Of a DNA stretch of 64,000 bases, positions 11,640 through 22,008 are shown piece after piece (position 1 is the first letter of the stretch; every line of letters begins with the position of its first letter). Source of the stretch: Azolla caroliniana (lineage: Eukaryota > Polypodiophyta); assembly GCA_043228905.1 (NCBI GenBank), contig JBHGNT010000006.1:20398001-20462000 (forward strand). Reading direction: 5' to 3'. A program made the translations under genes and the position numbers. The notes under the pieces are model-generated. The model did no database searches and was not told where the DNA came from. It worked only from the letters and a program-made list of their open reading frames with translations.

Positions 11640-13330
11640 CATAGCAAAATTGCAATCTGTAGATAGATACATGGATGCATGCTCTCTACCTGATAGTCTT
11701 TTCAAAATCATCATACAACATCAAAAAAAGCCAGTAGCAAGAGATAAATGCAGTATATACATGCAACATGCATTTCAACTAATTGCATTCTCTACACACA
11801 TACACATTCCGCACTCATTCTAGAAACTTCACCATTACCAACACTACAAACAGTGAAAACTTGATTGAGTGTATATAAAATATATACTACTACACTATAT
11901 CAATGCCTTCCCTCCATCTATCAACTAAACTATATGTCTATCTATCGATCTTCCATCTATCTACCTATATATATACACACACTATGCTATACAGTTACAA
12001 TAGTCAAGTTTTTTGAGCCTCTCAACTTTCCTTTTAGTAATTAAATAATACTTGTATGAGTAAATTAAAGGGAAGAAAATGATGGAATTTGTGCTTCCTA
12101 TGTTATATTTGTTTTTTGGGTTTTCTCACCACCTAAAAAAGAGTGTAAACGGCCACAAAAGACTTACTTATTATATACATAAAACGATGGTAAATCAAGT
12201 CACAAGTTTGGCATAGTTTCCACCTTTAGAAAAAACACCGAATATATATGTATATATATATATATTCATTGAATACAGAGGATTCAAAATTAAAAGCTGA
12301 AATTGACTGATAATGTGGCAGTACTGGGTAGAAAAACCTTAGTAATAACAAACAAACAAACAGAAGTAACCATGAATGTACACTAATCAGTACTACCATT
12401 CTCTGTATGTGTGTGTGTATATGTGTGTTTGTGTTGGGGTCTCTACTTACCTAGTGCCTATTTATTATTTAGTGTATTGAAAGTGACAAAACAGAGGACA
12501 CTTATATTCACTCCTTCATCAATCAATCAATCAGTCAGTCAGTCAATCAATCAATCTGCATTAATTATAAAGACAAAGATCACAAAGATAGGGATGGATT
12601 GATAGACTAAAGATTGATAGAGAGAGATCTATCCATCCATATACATCTGCTATATCAATGGGAATCATGAAAATGGCTTATAAAATGAGTTGCTCATACA
12701 AAGGCACCAATCATACATACATACATTACAAACATTTACATATATAGAGATGGATCAGTTCTAGCAACTGCAATGAATCAATGGGTAGCAAGCTGATACA
12801 TACATAATGCAATTAGAATATGTGAAAACAGGCTTTTAACTCCTATTGGGTCTCCCCTGTTTTCATCTTGTCTTTTTTTTTTCTTATTGCTGCAATCCAT
12901 CCATCCATGACTAAAAACCACAGTAATCCTTGTACAGATAGAGATAGTGAAGAAAGGAATCTTTTTGGGCTTTTCAAATACTTTTTCTTTCTCCTTAAAT
13001 TTAATGGTTTTTATGCTAGGTTTTGTCTTGTTTTTAATGTTATTCGTTTTCTTTGATTTAAATAAGTCCTTTGTTGTTGTTTTCTGTCAGTGCTTTCTAG
13101 AACACAGTGCAGGCTTTTCCTACCTACCAAGTTGTCTAAAAATGGCACGGATTTTCTCCTTCCTATAGAACTTCCTTCCAAACTTAGGGTGCACCAGATT
13201 TTTGTCTCATATACCCAGCTTTTAGTGGGATCAATACAATTAACAAAATTGCACTACTAATGTACAATTAGTGGGTTCATTTGGAGTTTCTTCACTAATT
13301 ACACTTGCTCCTGATGTGATTGCCCTAGCT
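11640..13330. other. Gene-free stretch rich in simple repeats
   Basis: Holds TATA runs near 12244-12266, an AATC/AGTC tetranucleotide tract at about 12519-12556, and CATACATA and ATCC tracts near 12630-12740 and 12895-12908. No gene recognised. Confidence 0.6.
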
Positions 13331-13334
13331 AGCA

Positions 13335-13600
13335 GTGATATGCGGATTAGTGTAGTGACTAGTGTTTGTGGCTAGTCTACCTAATTGTAAGTTGATTAGG
13401 AATTACACGAACTAGCGATGCAGCAGTGATTAATGTAGTGACTAGTGTATCTAATCGTTGGTTAATTAGGAAAGGTTAGCTACCAATGTAGTGCTTAGCA
13501 TGGTGACTAGTTTGTTGTGACTCGATCTAATCATGGGTTAGTTAGGAATTACCCGAGCTAATGATGTGGTAAATCAATCAGTGACTAGTGCGTTGAACTT
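13335..13600 (+). repeat. Degenerate roughly 85-bp tandem repeat
   Basis: Units with GTGACTAGTGT, CTAAT(T/C)GT and GTTAATTAGGAATTAC-type blocks recur three to four times with heavy drift. Confidence 0.5.
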
Positions 13601-14113
13601 ATAATTGTGGTAATTAGCATAGTATTAACTAGCATTCCAAGTATAGTGATTACAATGATGTCACAAAGAGTGATTATAATTTAATGATTCAATGCTAAAC
13701 TAGCAATGATTGTTATGTTAATGATTGTAATCAGCCTTAATCGTAATGCCAATTTATATACAACCTTCAATTATCAACAAAACATATATAATTGTTAACC
13801 GTCCTAATCTCAAGCATTCCATTGCATCTTTAAATTAAAAATGATGTTATCCTACAAGAAAGATCAATTGACGAACAATAGTATTCACGTGCATTTAATG
13901 ACGATGATGATGCTAACAAGCATTTTGATTAGTGCTAATTACACAAAAAAGACATTGTGATTAGTGTGCTAGGTTAGCAATGCGATATATTATATGTGTG
14001 TGTATTCCATATCAATACTTTGCTTTCCTTAGTTCATTTAAATTGATTGGAACTTCTATACTAGGCCCTTTTATATCAACTTAGGTTCCTTTACAATGAA
14101 AGATGAGCACTGA

Positions 14114-14420
14114 AGTTCTAAACTGAAGGTCTAGCAAGAGAGTCATGACATGTAAAACTTTGTATGTTTCTTGCTCTATATGTATATAAAAGTTCGAAAC
14201 TGAAGGTCTACCAAGAGAGTCATGACACGTAAAACTTTGTATGTTTCTTGCTTGATATGTATATAAAAGTCCGAAACTAAAGGTCTAGAAAGAGAGTCAT
14301 GACACGTAAAACTTTGTACGTTTCTTGCTCGATATGTATATAAAAGTCCGAAACTAAAGGTTTAGCAAGAGAGTCATGACACGTAAAACTTTATACATTT
14401 CTTGCTCTATATATAAAATT
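14114..14420 (+). repeat. 77-bp tandem array, four copies
   Basis: The block GAGAGTCATGACACGTAAAA occurs four times at an exact 77-bp spacing (GTCATGAC at about 14142, 14219, 14296 and 14373). Each copy also carries TTTCTTGCTCTATATGTATA and AAAGTCCGAAACTAAAGG. The copies are very similar, so the expansion is recent. Confidence 0.92.
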
Positions 14421-15715
14421 GTCAGCATGCAAACATACCATTTGAGATTTGATGTTTGCGTGCTACAAGTACCACATGGTATGTTTATAGCACACTAGTG
14501 ATTCAATGTGGATGTGCAGATCTAGAAAATGTAAGATCAGCCTTGTAAACCTGTTGTAGCTTGGGTCTTATGTTCATCCACGTCAAAAGTCTCAAAGGTT
14601 ATATAGTACCCTAGCATTAATTGTTCGTACGAAATTCGCATACAAAATATACATTAAGTCAAAGAAGCCCATGGATTTAAAAAAGAAGAAAGGAGGAGTT
14701 CTATTTATATTGGACAAAAACACAAAACATTAGCATGCACGATATCTCAAGTAGTTCATGAGAAGTGCCATCTTGATTGATGAAGCACCATAAAGGTGTT
14801 TATGCCCACACTAATTCCGACCATGGATTGATTACCTACTAAAAAGCACAATCAAGGCATGTCATGGAGAACCATAAACATTGCCCACACAAATTTTAAA
14901 AGATCCCGAACCAAGATTGAAAACTCACTTCAATATTATTGCAGGAGGTGAAAACTATATGCATATCATGTTAGAGTTGTTCATGGTTTAAGATTGCACA
15001 TTCATGAAAAAAGTCATTCAATTTACTTCTAGATTGTCATCAACAGTGACACTTTGAAACTAACATTAAAAGACTCGCATAGTAGACTTTATACAAGTTA
15101 AACGTAGTGCCCTGTCCTCCTACACATAAGGTCGATGTTATCAAGTATGTATATACAAAGCCAACATCATAAATTATTATGATGAAGTTATCAATTACAA
15201 TGCCAAAGTTATCACGTAGGCTACTTTTTTAGTAGAGACCACGTGATTTCAATCACTCAATGGTTCACATAAAGTCATCACTTGATTGCTTTCAAATTTA
15301 TTTATTTATTTATTCCAAAACCACACCGTAGTTTCCACTACCAATCCAATAAGTGTATACAAAGCATATAATGATACAATCTAGTGGAGGGTAAGATAGA
15401 AAAGATAGCAGAGAAAAAAATATAAAGTTCATGAACATATTAATCATAAGATGAACATGTAGCTCTATGAAAATCAAAACAATCAATGTACAATGTAAGG
15501 ATATAATCATGCAATTAAGTTTTAATCTTTTGTTAACGTCAAATCTTGTACATACCTTGAGACATAAAGAAAAGGAGGCCTCGCAATTAGAAAAGTAATT
15601 GAACAAGAATGTAGACAAACGAAATTTGTTTATTAATGTTTGTACATATAAGTAATTTATATTACTGGTTAATGTTGGACATCATAGACGTATTCATGTA
15701 TGAGTATTAGTTAGC
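14421..15715. other. Intergenic stretch, nothing recognised
   Basis: AT-rich sequence on both strands without recognisable protein similarity. The 102-codon frame on the minus strand at 15310-15618 looks like chance. Confidence 0.5.
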
Positions 15716-15960
15716 TAGGAATCAACAATGGTTTGGTTTCAACTTAACATGTTTGGGAGTTTTCAAACTTAATCTAAACCGTTCCTAAACTGATTGGGCC
15801 AAATTGATTAAGCCTTCACCGGTTTGGATTGAGTCTTGCTAAACCAACTCAAACCAATTAATCAAGCTCAAACTTGAACCAAGCTAAACCGCACTTCCAA
15901 ACCATTTAAAACGACTTAACGACTCGTTTTAGGCTTGAGCCGAGCCATTGTCAATTGATT
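15716..15960 (+). mobile_element. hAT-like non-autonomous element, degraded copy
   Basis: The left end TAGGAATCAACAATGG and right end CCATTGTCAATT are drifted versions of the terminal inverted repeat seen cleanly at 37147-37977. The interior has the family's typical text (AAACCG, TTCACCGGTTTGGATTGAG, AGGCTTGAGCCGAGCC). The last bases are altered and the target duplication is not visible, perhaps because the LINE fragment starts immediately to the right. Confidence 0.55.
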
Positions 15961-16515
15961 TATAATGTTTCATAGTGTGATATAAATTCATTGAACACTT
16001 GGTACATGATAAACATATGGTATATGAACAAGAGGAGGTTGCAGATGCAATTGTGATGAAATATGGTTTGATGGAAAAACATTTGATCCCTTTGATCCAC
16101 AAATACAAACTGATAAACCTCAAATATGGCAATTGGTAAGTAGTATTACAATTTGGTATATTTGGAAGGCTCCATGTTTGAAGGTATTTCAAAATGTGAC
16201 TGAAAGACCTTCTCAAATAGTTTCGGGAATTTGGATAGAGATTGTGCATAATCTCAGAGGGTTGTTGGATAGTATAAAACATAATGCTCACTAAGCGGAG
16301 CTTAAGCGTTTGGAGTTTCATGCCATCTGGGACATAGGTATATTTTATACACGACTTGTTGATAAGGTGGAATGGTTTTACTCAACACCAAAGTATTTAT
16401 TTAAGCTGATGGTTAGAATTTAGAAAAATACAGGGGATTTGTGGTATATCTTTTATGTATAGCCTTATGGTGTTTTCTAATACTAATTTAGTATCTTTTT
16501 TTGGAAATTTAAAAA
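15961..16515 (+). mobile_element. 5'-truncated LINE fragment, family B (C-terminal ORF2 and 3' UTR)
   Basis: A forward translation near 16120-16300 gives WQLVSSITIWYIWKAPCLKV followed by a helical region, the typical end of plant LINE ORF2. A 3' UTR follows (GGTGGAATGGTTTTACTCAA, ACACCAAAGTATTTATTTA) and an A-rich tail at 16509-16521. The same 3' UTR recurs at 53130-53330. 5' truncation is the usual outcome of target-primed reverse transcription. Confidence 0.6.
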
Positions 16516-16521
16516 AAAAAA

Positions 16522-18070
16522 ATCATTGAACACCAAACACATTTTCGTATTTGGAACCTTTCATTTTTGTTATTTTATCATCAAACTTATGTTTGTTAAA
16601 CTATCATTATTCCCAACATTGCATATGCATCCTATCCAATGAACTATGCTCTAGTGCCACTCTCAAACAACCAACCAATGTCATTCCCATCACCAATAAG
16701 TTGAATTATCAATGTGGTTTGTCCAAACTTTAGTTTGATACAATAAGAACTTTTTGGGTTGATTGTGCTTTTGCACAAATTAGCATCCAATACCATTTTG
16801 ATGTTCATCGTCTATTACGAGTGCCTCACCAAGAAGGTACAAGGGTGACTTGGAAAACAATTATTTGTCTATTTGCATGTGGTCTGTTGTATGAAGAGCA
16901 TCCATAGATTTGCACACATGTCAATGTTATTTTGTAAATTTTTGGTTTGTGAATGTGACTTCAAACGTAACCACCAAAATCATTGGATGCCCAGTTCAAG
17001 AAAATGTCTATATGTTTGTCAAGTTGCATGCCAATGCAAAAGTATGGATGGGTGAATAGGCGCACATTATGGTCTACAAAATGGGGAATGTATCGAGAAG
17101 ATGTGCATATAAGAGAATAGAGCACGATGTTCTCGTTCTTCTGGAATTTGGAAATCTCTTCTGTTCTAGAATATATTTGTACCTTACATAATTTAAACCT
17201 CACGTAGACAAACCATAAAACAATAATATGTCGTTATAAAGAGTGTTAGAGTATGTGCAGGCATTAAGAATTCAACTGAATAACTCTAGCTTTGCTACAA
17301 ACTTGATCCTTACTCACCCAATCTATTAGCATCTTTGCGAAAATGTCCATAAATGATTCCATTTGATTCGTGTCCACACAAAAATGTAAACAATCAAATA
17401 CTCGCACCTTTGAGATTGTCATCAGTAGTCACTTTTAATAATTTTATTTGTGCCCTTCTCTTTATTGACTGTTGCAATGTCATCCACATTGATAAGGAAA
17501 TATACACTGTGTAGAAATATCTAAAGCCATTAGATTACATCAAGAATCTAAGCTTAAAACGTCTCCATTTTAGAAGATTCAACATCTTAATCTTTGTGTT
17601 CTTCACTAGAGTCCATATGGGATTGTGTGCTTCGGTCCCTTTTCAATCTTATCAAAAGTGTCATCTTTCTCTTCATCAACCATAATGAGCACTGAGTGTG
17701 CACAAGTATTGGAGCTTGAATCTGATGCTCTATCAACTTTGACATATTTGCAACATCATCTAGTGCTCATCGAAGGTTCCGTAATAGCATTTGCATAATG
17801 ATGACATTTCGGTCACATTGACAACACCAAAAATTTCCATAACGAAGCGAGCGTGTTAAACCTGGAATCGCGCAAGCGCTGCATCGACAGAACGATAAGA
17901 CAACTATAAGATTTAAGTAGGGTGTGAACATTGGTTACAAAATGGAAGCATTCCGAGGGTTTAAGCGGGATCCTAGTGGATGCCAGTTTCATTGCTTGTT
18001 AGATCAAATGAAACTCATTCGGGGGGGGGGCATCGATAGGTTACTAGCCAATGTAAGGAGGTGTTAGTCC
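16522..18070. other. Intergenic stretch, nothing recognised
   Basis: Several frames of 60-80 codons on both strands show no recognisable similarity. A G tract lies at about 18020-18029. Confidence 0.45.
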
Positions 18071-18079
18071 GTTAGTCCG

Positions 18080-18155
18080 CCCATCCATTTGTCCATCCAT
18101 TTGTCCATCCTTCCATCCTTCTGTTCATCCATCCGTCCATCCGTTCGTCCGCGGG
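18080..18155 (+). repeat. CCATC/CGTC-type short tandem repeat
   Basis: Imperfect repeats of TCCATCCATTTG, TTCCATCC and GTCCATCCGTTCGTCC. Confidence 0.8.
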
Positions 18156-18268
18156 CACAGTCTCAAGGAGAACCTTCGAGTGCCACACGTCTTGCATACA
18201 ATTTGGTACCAAGCATCTGGAAATTCAAAATCTTACATTGGACAAAGATGTGCATTGTTGAAGAAGAC

Positions 18269-18277
18269 TGTGTGTGT

Positions 18278-18308
<31 letters not shown>

Positions 18309-18312
18309 GGGA
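18269..18312 (+). repeat. (GT)n followed by a G tract
   Basis: A dinucleotide GT run of about 20 bp passes directly into about 20 consecutive G. The true length of such a tract may be unreliable in an assembly. Confidence 0.85.
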
Positions 18313-18419
18313 ACAGAGGAGTTCTGACGAAGAAAGGTTTTTGAGCATAACAGAAGAATTTAGCATGCTTCATCACTCTACTGTCTCTCCATCGACTCAT
18401 GGCCAGAGGGAGGAGAACC

Positions 18420-18505
18420 AATCATGGAGCCTATGAGAACATGGACCTTCTATGGCAGGAGTACTTCAGCGACCCTTCTGTGTGGCAGGAGATCCAAAGT
18501 ACCAA
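18420..18505 (+). pseudogene. Small fragment resembling a tryptophan-rich W-Q-x-F-F-x-D-P-S motif region
   Basis: One frame reads ENMDLLWQEYFSDPSVW before ending near a GTAAGA at 18506. This resembles the start of the PDF-type motif of plant OSB organellar single-strand DNA-binding proteins (LW.QFF.DPS.WWD.R). The rest of the motif is absent. The match is short and from memory, so it is only a lead. Confidence 0.25.
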
Positions 18506-18520
18506 GGTAAGATATTTAGA

Positions 18521-18670
18521 GAGTACCTAAGTAAGTGATTTAGATACACATATTTTTTATAAGGAGGAAGAATCAGATTTAGAACTTTTTATCCTCCACG
18601 AGGAGGCCAATTGAGAGTACCTAAGTAAGTGGTTTAGATACACATATTTTTTATGAGGGAGAATCAGATT

Positions 18671-18678
<8 letters not shown>
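18521..18678 (+). repeat. 94-bp direct repeat, two copies
   Basis: GAGTACCTAAGTAAGTGATT followed by TAGATACACATATTTTTTAT starts at 18521 and again at 18615. Confidence 0.85.
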
Positions 18679-18735
<57 letters not shown>

Positions 18736-18775
18736 ACATCTACTAGAGGTCAAAATTGGCCAATGAGATGAATTA
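18665..18775 (+). repeat. (GA)n plus dispersed GGCCAAAATTGGCC-type motif, copy 2
   Basis: About 60 bp of (GA)n (18671-18732), then ATTAACATCTACTAGAGG, then TCAAAATTGGCCAATGAGAT. This is the reverse complement of the arrangement at 2303-2409. Confidence 0.6.
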
Positions 18776-19110
18776 TGAACAACAATATTGGGTGAATTGA
18801 TGTTATCCATTGTAAGGCAAAAAATAAACACTCTAGGTCTCCTTAAGATCGACAATCATTATATGAATGCATACGGTGGAATTACTTTGGAGATTGTTCA
18901 CAAGCATGAAGTGTATAACTGATATGTATGGGTTGACTATTGGTGACTAAACATTGTATCCGAGGTTATGAAAAGGTTCAAAATGCGTACTTGGGTGTTT
19001 TCATGCAGATCAGACATGTTGAGGAATTATCTCTATGATCTAGTGATGGTGTGACCCAATGTTGATATTCATGGTCTTTGTTGTCATTATCATTCATTTG
19101 CTCACTCTAT

Positions 19111-19560
19111 GGTGACTCTGTGGCACGTTGTTAGTTGAGGTGTAAAGTTATAGAAGAAATCAATGATGTGGATTGTTGTTGTATCCTGCATGCTGATATA
19201 AGGTTTGATTCCTATGCTTGAGCAAGATTTAGCCAAATTGTCATGGGTCAGCCTTCTCCATCATTTGTCAAATGGTGAGCCTGATCCTGATGTGCTTGCC
19301 AGCAGGGCACCAACCCAAATCGTTCCTTGCTTTCAATGGTGACTCCTTGGCACATTGTCTATGGAGATGTGGATGTATACTGCTGTTGCATTTCGCATGC
19401 AAATACAAGGGTTAATTACTTATGCTTTTGAAGCGCGTGCAGTATTTGGCCAAAATGCCGTAGGTCAACCTTCTTCATTATTTGTCAAATCGTGAGTCTG
19501 CACCTGATGTGCGTCTCAGCTGGGCATCTTTACAGAAAGTGTTCCATGCTTTCAATCTTG
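19111..19560 (+). repeat. Two diverged tandem copies of a 227-bp unit
   Basis: The units start at 19111 and 19338 with GGTGACTC and both contain ATGTGGAT.GT..TGTTG, GGTCA.CCTTCT.CAT.ATTTG and CCTGATGTGC, ending in GCTTTCAAT. Confidence 0.75.
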
Positions 19561-19609
19561 TCTTGCTTTGATCTTTAGTTTTGCGAGGAACTCTGAATTA
19601 GCCATTGCT

Positions 19610-20650
19610 TTGATCTCTACTTTTGTTATACGCGGATGATGTAATGCTTTTTGCAAATACTCTAGGGGATGCACAAAAGCTTATGAAGGCATTGGAAAAA
19701 AATTGCATGCATACTAAATTAAGTGTCAACAGCTCTAAAACAAAGATTATGTTTGTGAAGAGCCAAAAAAATGATAAACCATGCATTATGTACAATAATG
19801 AGCCATTTGAACGTGTGGAAAGTGAGAGAGAGAGAGAGAAAGAAGGATATATGAACGTGTTTTAAGAGGCCAAAATGGCCTATAAGACTAAACAAGAGAT
19901 TTATTTTATTTTGATTTGTTGTTCTCAATAATTGCCTGCATGATAAAAAGCAAAGCATTGGTGTCCCATGATATAATCCGGCAGAGATTGGAGCAGCCCC
20001 TATAATCACCGAGGCATTGTTCCGAGTGACCTATATCCAAAGTCTTTGGGAGCTCCCTAAACAAAGATACCCAAGGTTGGCACTTATGTCATCAAGACAA
20101 CTAGCTGAAAATGGGGACATTCATTGCTAGTATGCTGAAATGCAGCAATGGTTCGAGTCACATGGCATAAATATAAATCCACTTCCACCGTTCCCATATA
20201 GCTTGGACTGTCCCAATCTAAATATGACCAAAGTGGAAAAGAATAGAGTGATCTGGACTGACATTATTAACTTGGAAAACAAGATAAATGGATCAGCCCC
20301 AAAATATCATGTGGTACGAAGATGGCCCACTGCAAGACAAACTTTTTACACACATCAGAAGATGGATTCATCGTCAGGCCACCTTATATGGACATACATC
20401 TATCCTATGTGCTGCCCTGTGTGATAGGGCAGCTACGAACTTCATCACATCAGCTAGAGATTGAAGTAGGCAGATATACACAAATACCTCTAGAAGGAAG
20501 ATTTTGCCAATTGTGTATATCCCTTCGGAGACCACTCCATTCTTTGCGAACAACATATCAAAAATAAAATAAGTATTACTTAGTAAATATGAAAGTAAAT
20601 ATGATAAAAACAGATGAGGGAATCTGTTTTTTGGCACATGTGAGATTCTC
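19610..20650 (+). pseudogene. Relic of a LINE reverse transcriptase and C-terminal zinc-finger region, family C
   Basis: At 19620-19825 the frame gives LYADDVMLFANTLGDAQKLM, the catalytic YADD motif of reverse transcriptase, then KLSVNSSKTKIMF. The frame is interrupted by a GA run at 19820-19846. At 20010-20140 pieces such as FRVTYIQSLWELPKQRYP continue. At 20140-20420 is a frame with NRVIWTDIINLENKI. At 20415-20570 the text LRTSSHQLEIEVGRYTQIP followed by CQLC matches the ORF2 end that carries a CCHC-like finger. Several frameshifts and the inserted repeat show it is dead. Confidence 0.65.
19820..19890 (+). repeat. (GA)n plus dispersed GGCC-type motif, copy 3 (inside the LINE relic)
   Basis: GAGAGAGAGAGAGA passes into AAGAAGGATATATGAACG and AGAGGCCAAAATGGCCTATA. 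It follows the same order as copy 2. Confidence 0.5.
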
Positions 20651-22008
20651 AAGTTAGATATATTGTAACTTTTGTCTTTGAAAGATCTCTAGCATAGGTT
20701 GATCCAGAATGGAGAGGTTTCCGAAGTGAAGGAAGCACCTGCGATTGTGGGAGATAATGGCCTTTATCTGTCGATGACAAGGGTGCTGAGGTCGTGATCC
20801 ATGCAGATAGATTTTGTATTATCACAAGGAGGCCAATTTTGACCTATGGGACAAAATAAAACATATCATCTTGTATGTGACTCCTTGTGATGCTTAAAAT
20901 TATTATGCCCATCTAACAAGCCATCATACTTCTCGCGAATTACCTTAAATCCGAGAAGTAAGTGATATTCATCCTCCACTAGGTTTCCATAACATACCTT
21001 GCAAATCTTCATACTTGGGTGATGATGCCTTGATGCTACCTGAACACCTAGCTCGTGGGAGCGAGTTCAAGGAAGTGTTTTTGCGATAGCCAAGGTTCAT
21101 GGAGTTAGTAAGATGCAGTTGGCTACATTCTGACAGCCAACATGATCCATTGGAGCAGCAACGATTACAAAAAATTCTCCCAGCTCTGTAGATGGGGAAT
21201 TTTACAATCATTGAGCAAAAAGAAAAACGAAACTAAAAGCAGAAATGAAAAACTAAGGATGTTTCTTAATTTCACAGTTTGAATATTCCATGTGTTTATT
21301 TCTGTTGTCAAGCAGGCAAGCAAGTAGCATTCCTAGTGTTTCTGATGATAGTTCCATTCTCATTAGGAGTTCTTGCAATCTAGTACAGCCTTGTGGGAAT
21401 TCTCAAAAGTCATGCTGGATGACCCCATATGTGAAATATTCCAAAGTGACATGCTCTCCTGTTTCTGATACTTCGAGGCAGCATAGATCTCATATTTTTC
21501 TTTTTCAGCTGGTCACTAGTTTCTATTTTCAATAGTCGGCACATCCACCTCTCTTTGGCATGGGTGTCCAAATGTGAGCGTGGGCATCAGCCAACTGCCC
21601 TCAGATAGTTTCCCAATATCAAGTGTTAATGAAGTTGCAATAGTGCTTGAATTAGGGACCTATGTTGGGTTGCTAACCATTTCCTGTGGAGGGCTTTTAA
21701 TGTGGCTGAATAAAACATGGACTCCTACTCGCACATCCCTTTCTTCTCCACCATATGCCCATCCTAATATTCTTCGACCGGTCATCTTGCACACGATCTC
21801 TGGATGTCTTAAACCTAATTGAATAAAAGACCTTTACTTTTGTGGTTGCATGAGAGAGGGAGAGACAAAGAGACTTGTTTTGATACAGACTTGTCGTAGG
21901 TCTCTATACTTTAGAAGTAGAGCAAGTAAAATCTGTGTGTTGATGGGCATTACAATCCCTGATGGGCTTGTGAAGAGCTAAAAACAAGAGGTTTTATCCT
22001 AGCAATAC
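20651..22008. other. Region upstream of the first PPR gene
   Basis: Contains another drifted GGCC-motif copy near 20835-20870 (AAGGAGGCCAATTTTGACCT). Otherwise it shows only short frames without recognisable similarity. It presumably includes the promoter and 5' UTR of the PPR gene, but no clear TATA element was singled out. Confidence 0.45.

Noticed and set aside
11378-14420. CRISPR array
   Set aside because: The repeats are adjacent tandem units without unique spacers, there are no cas genes, and the sequence is a plant nuclear genome.
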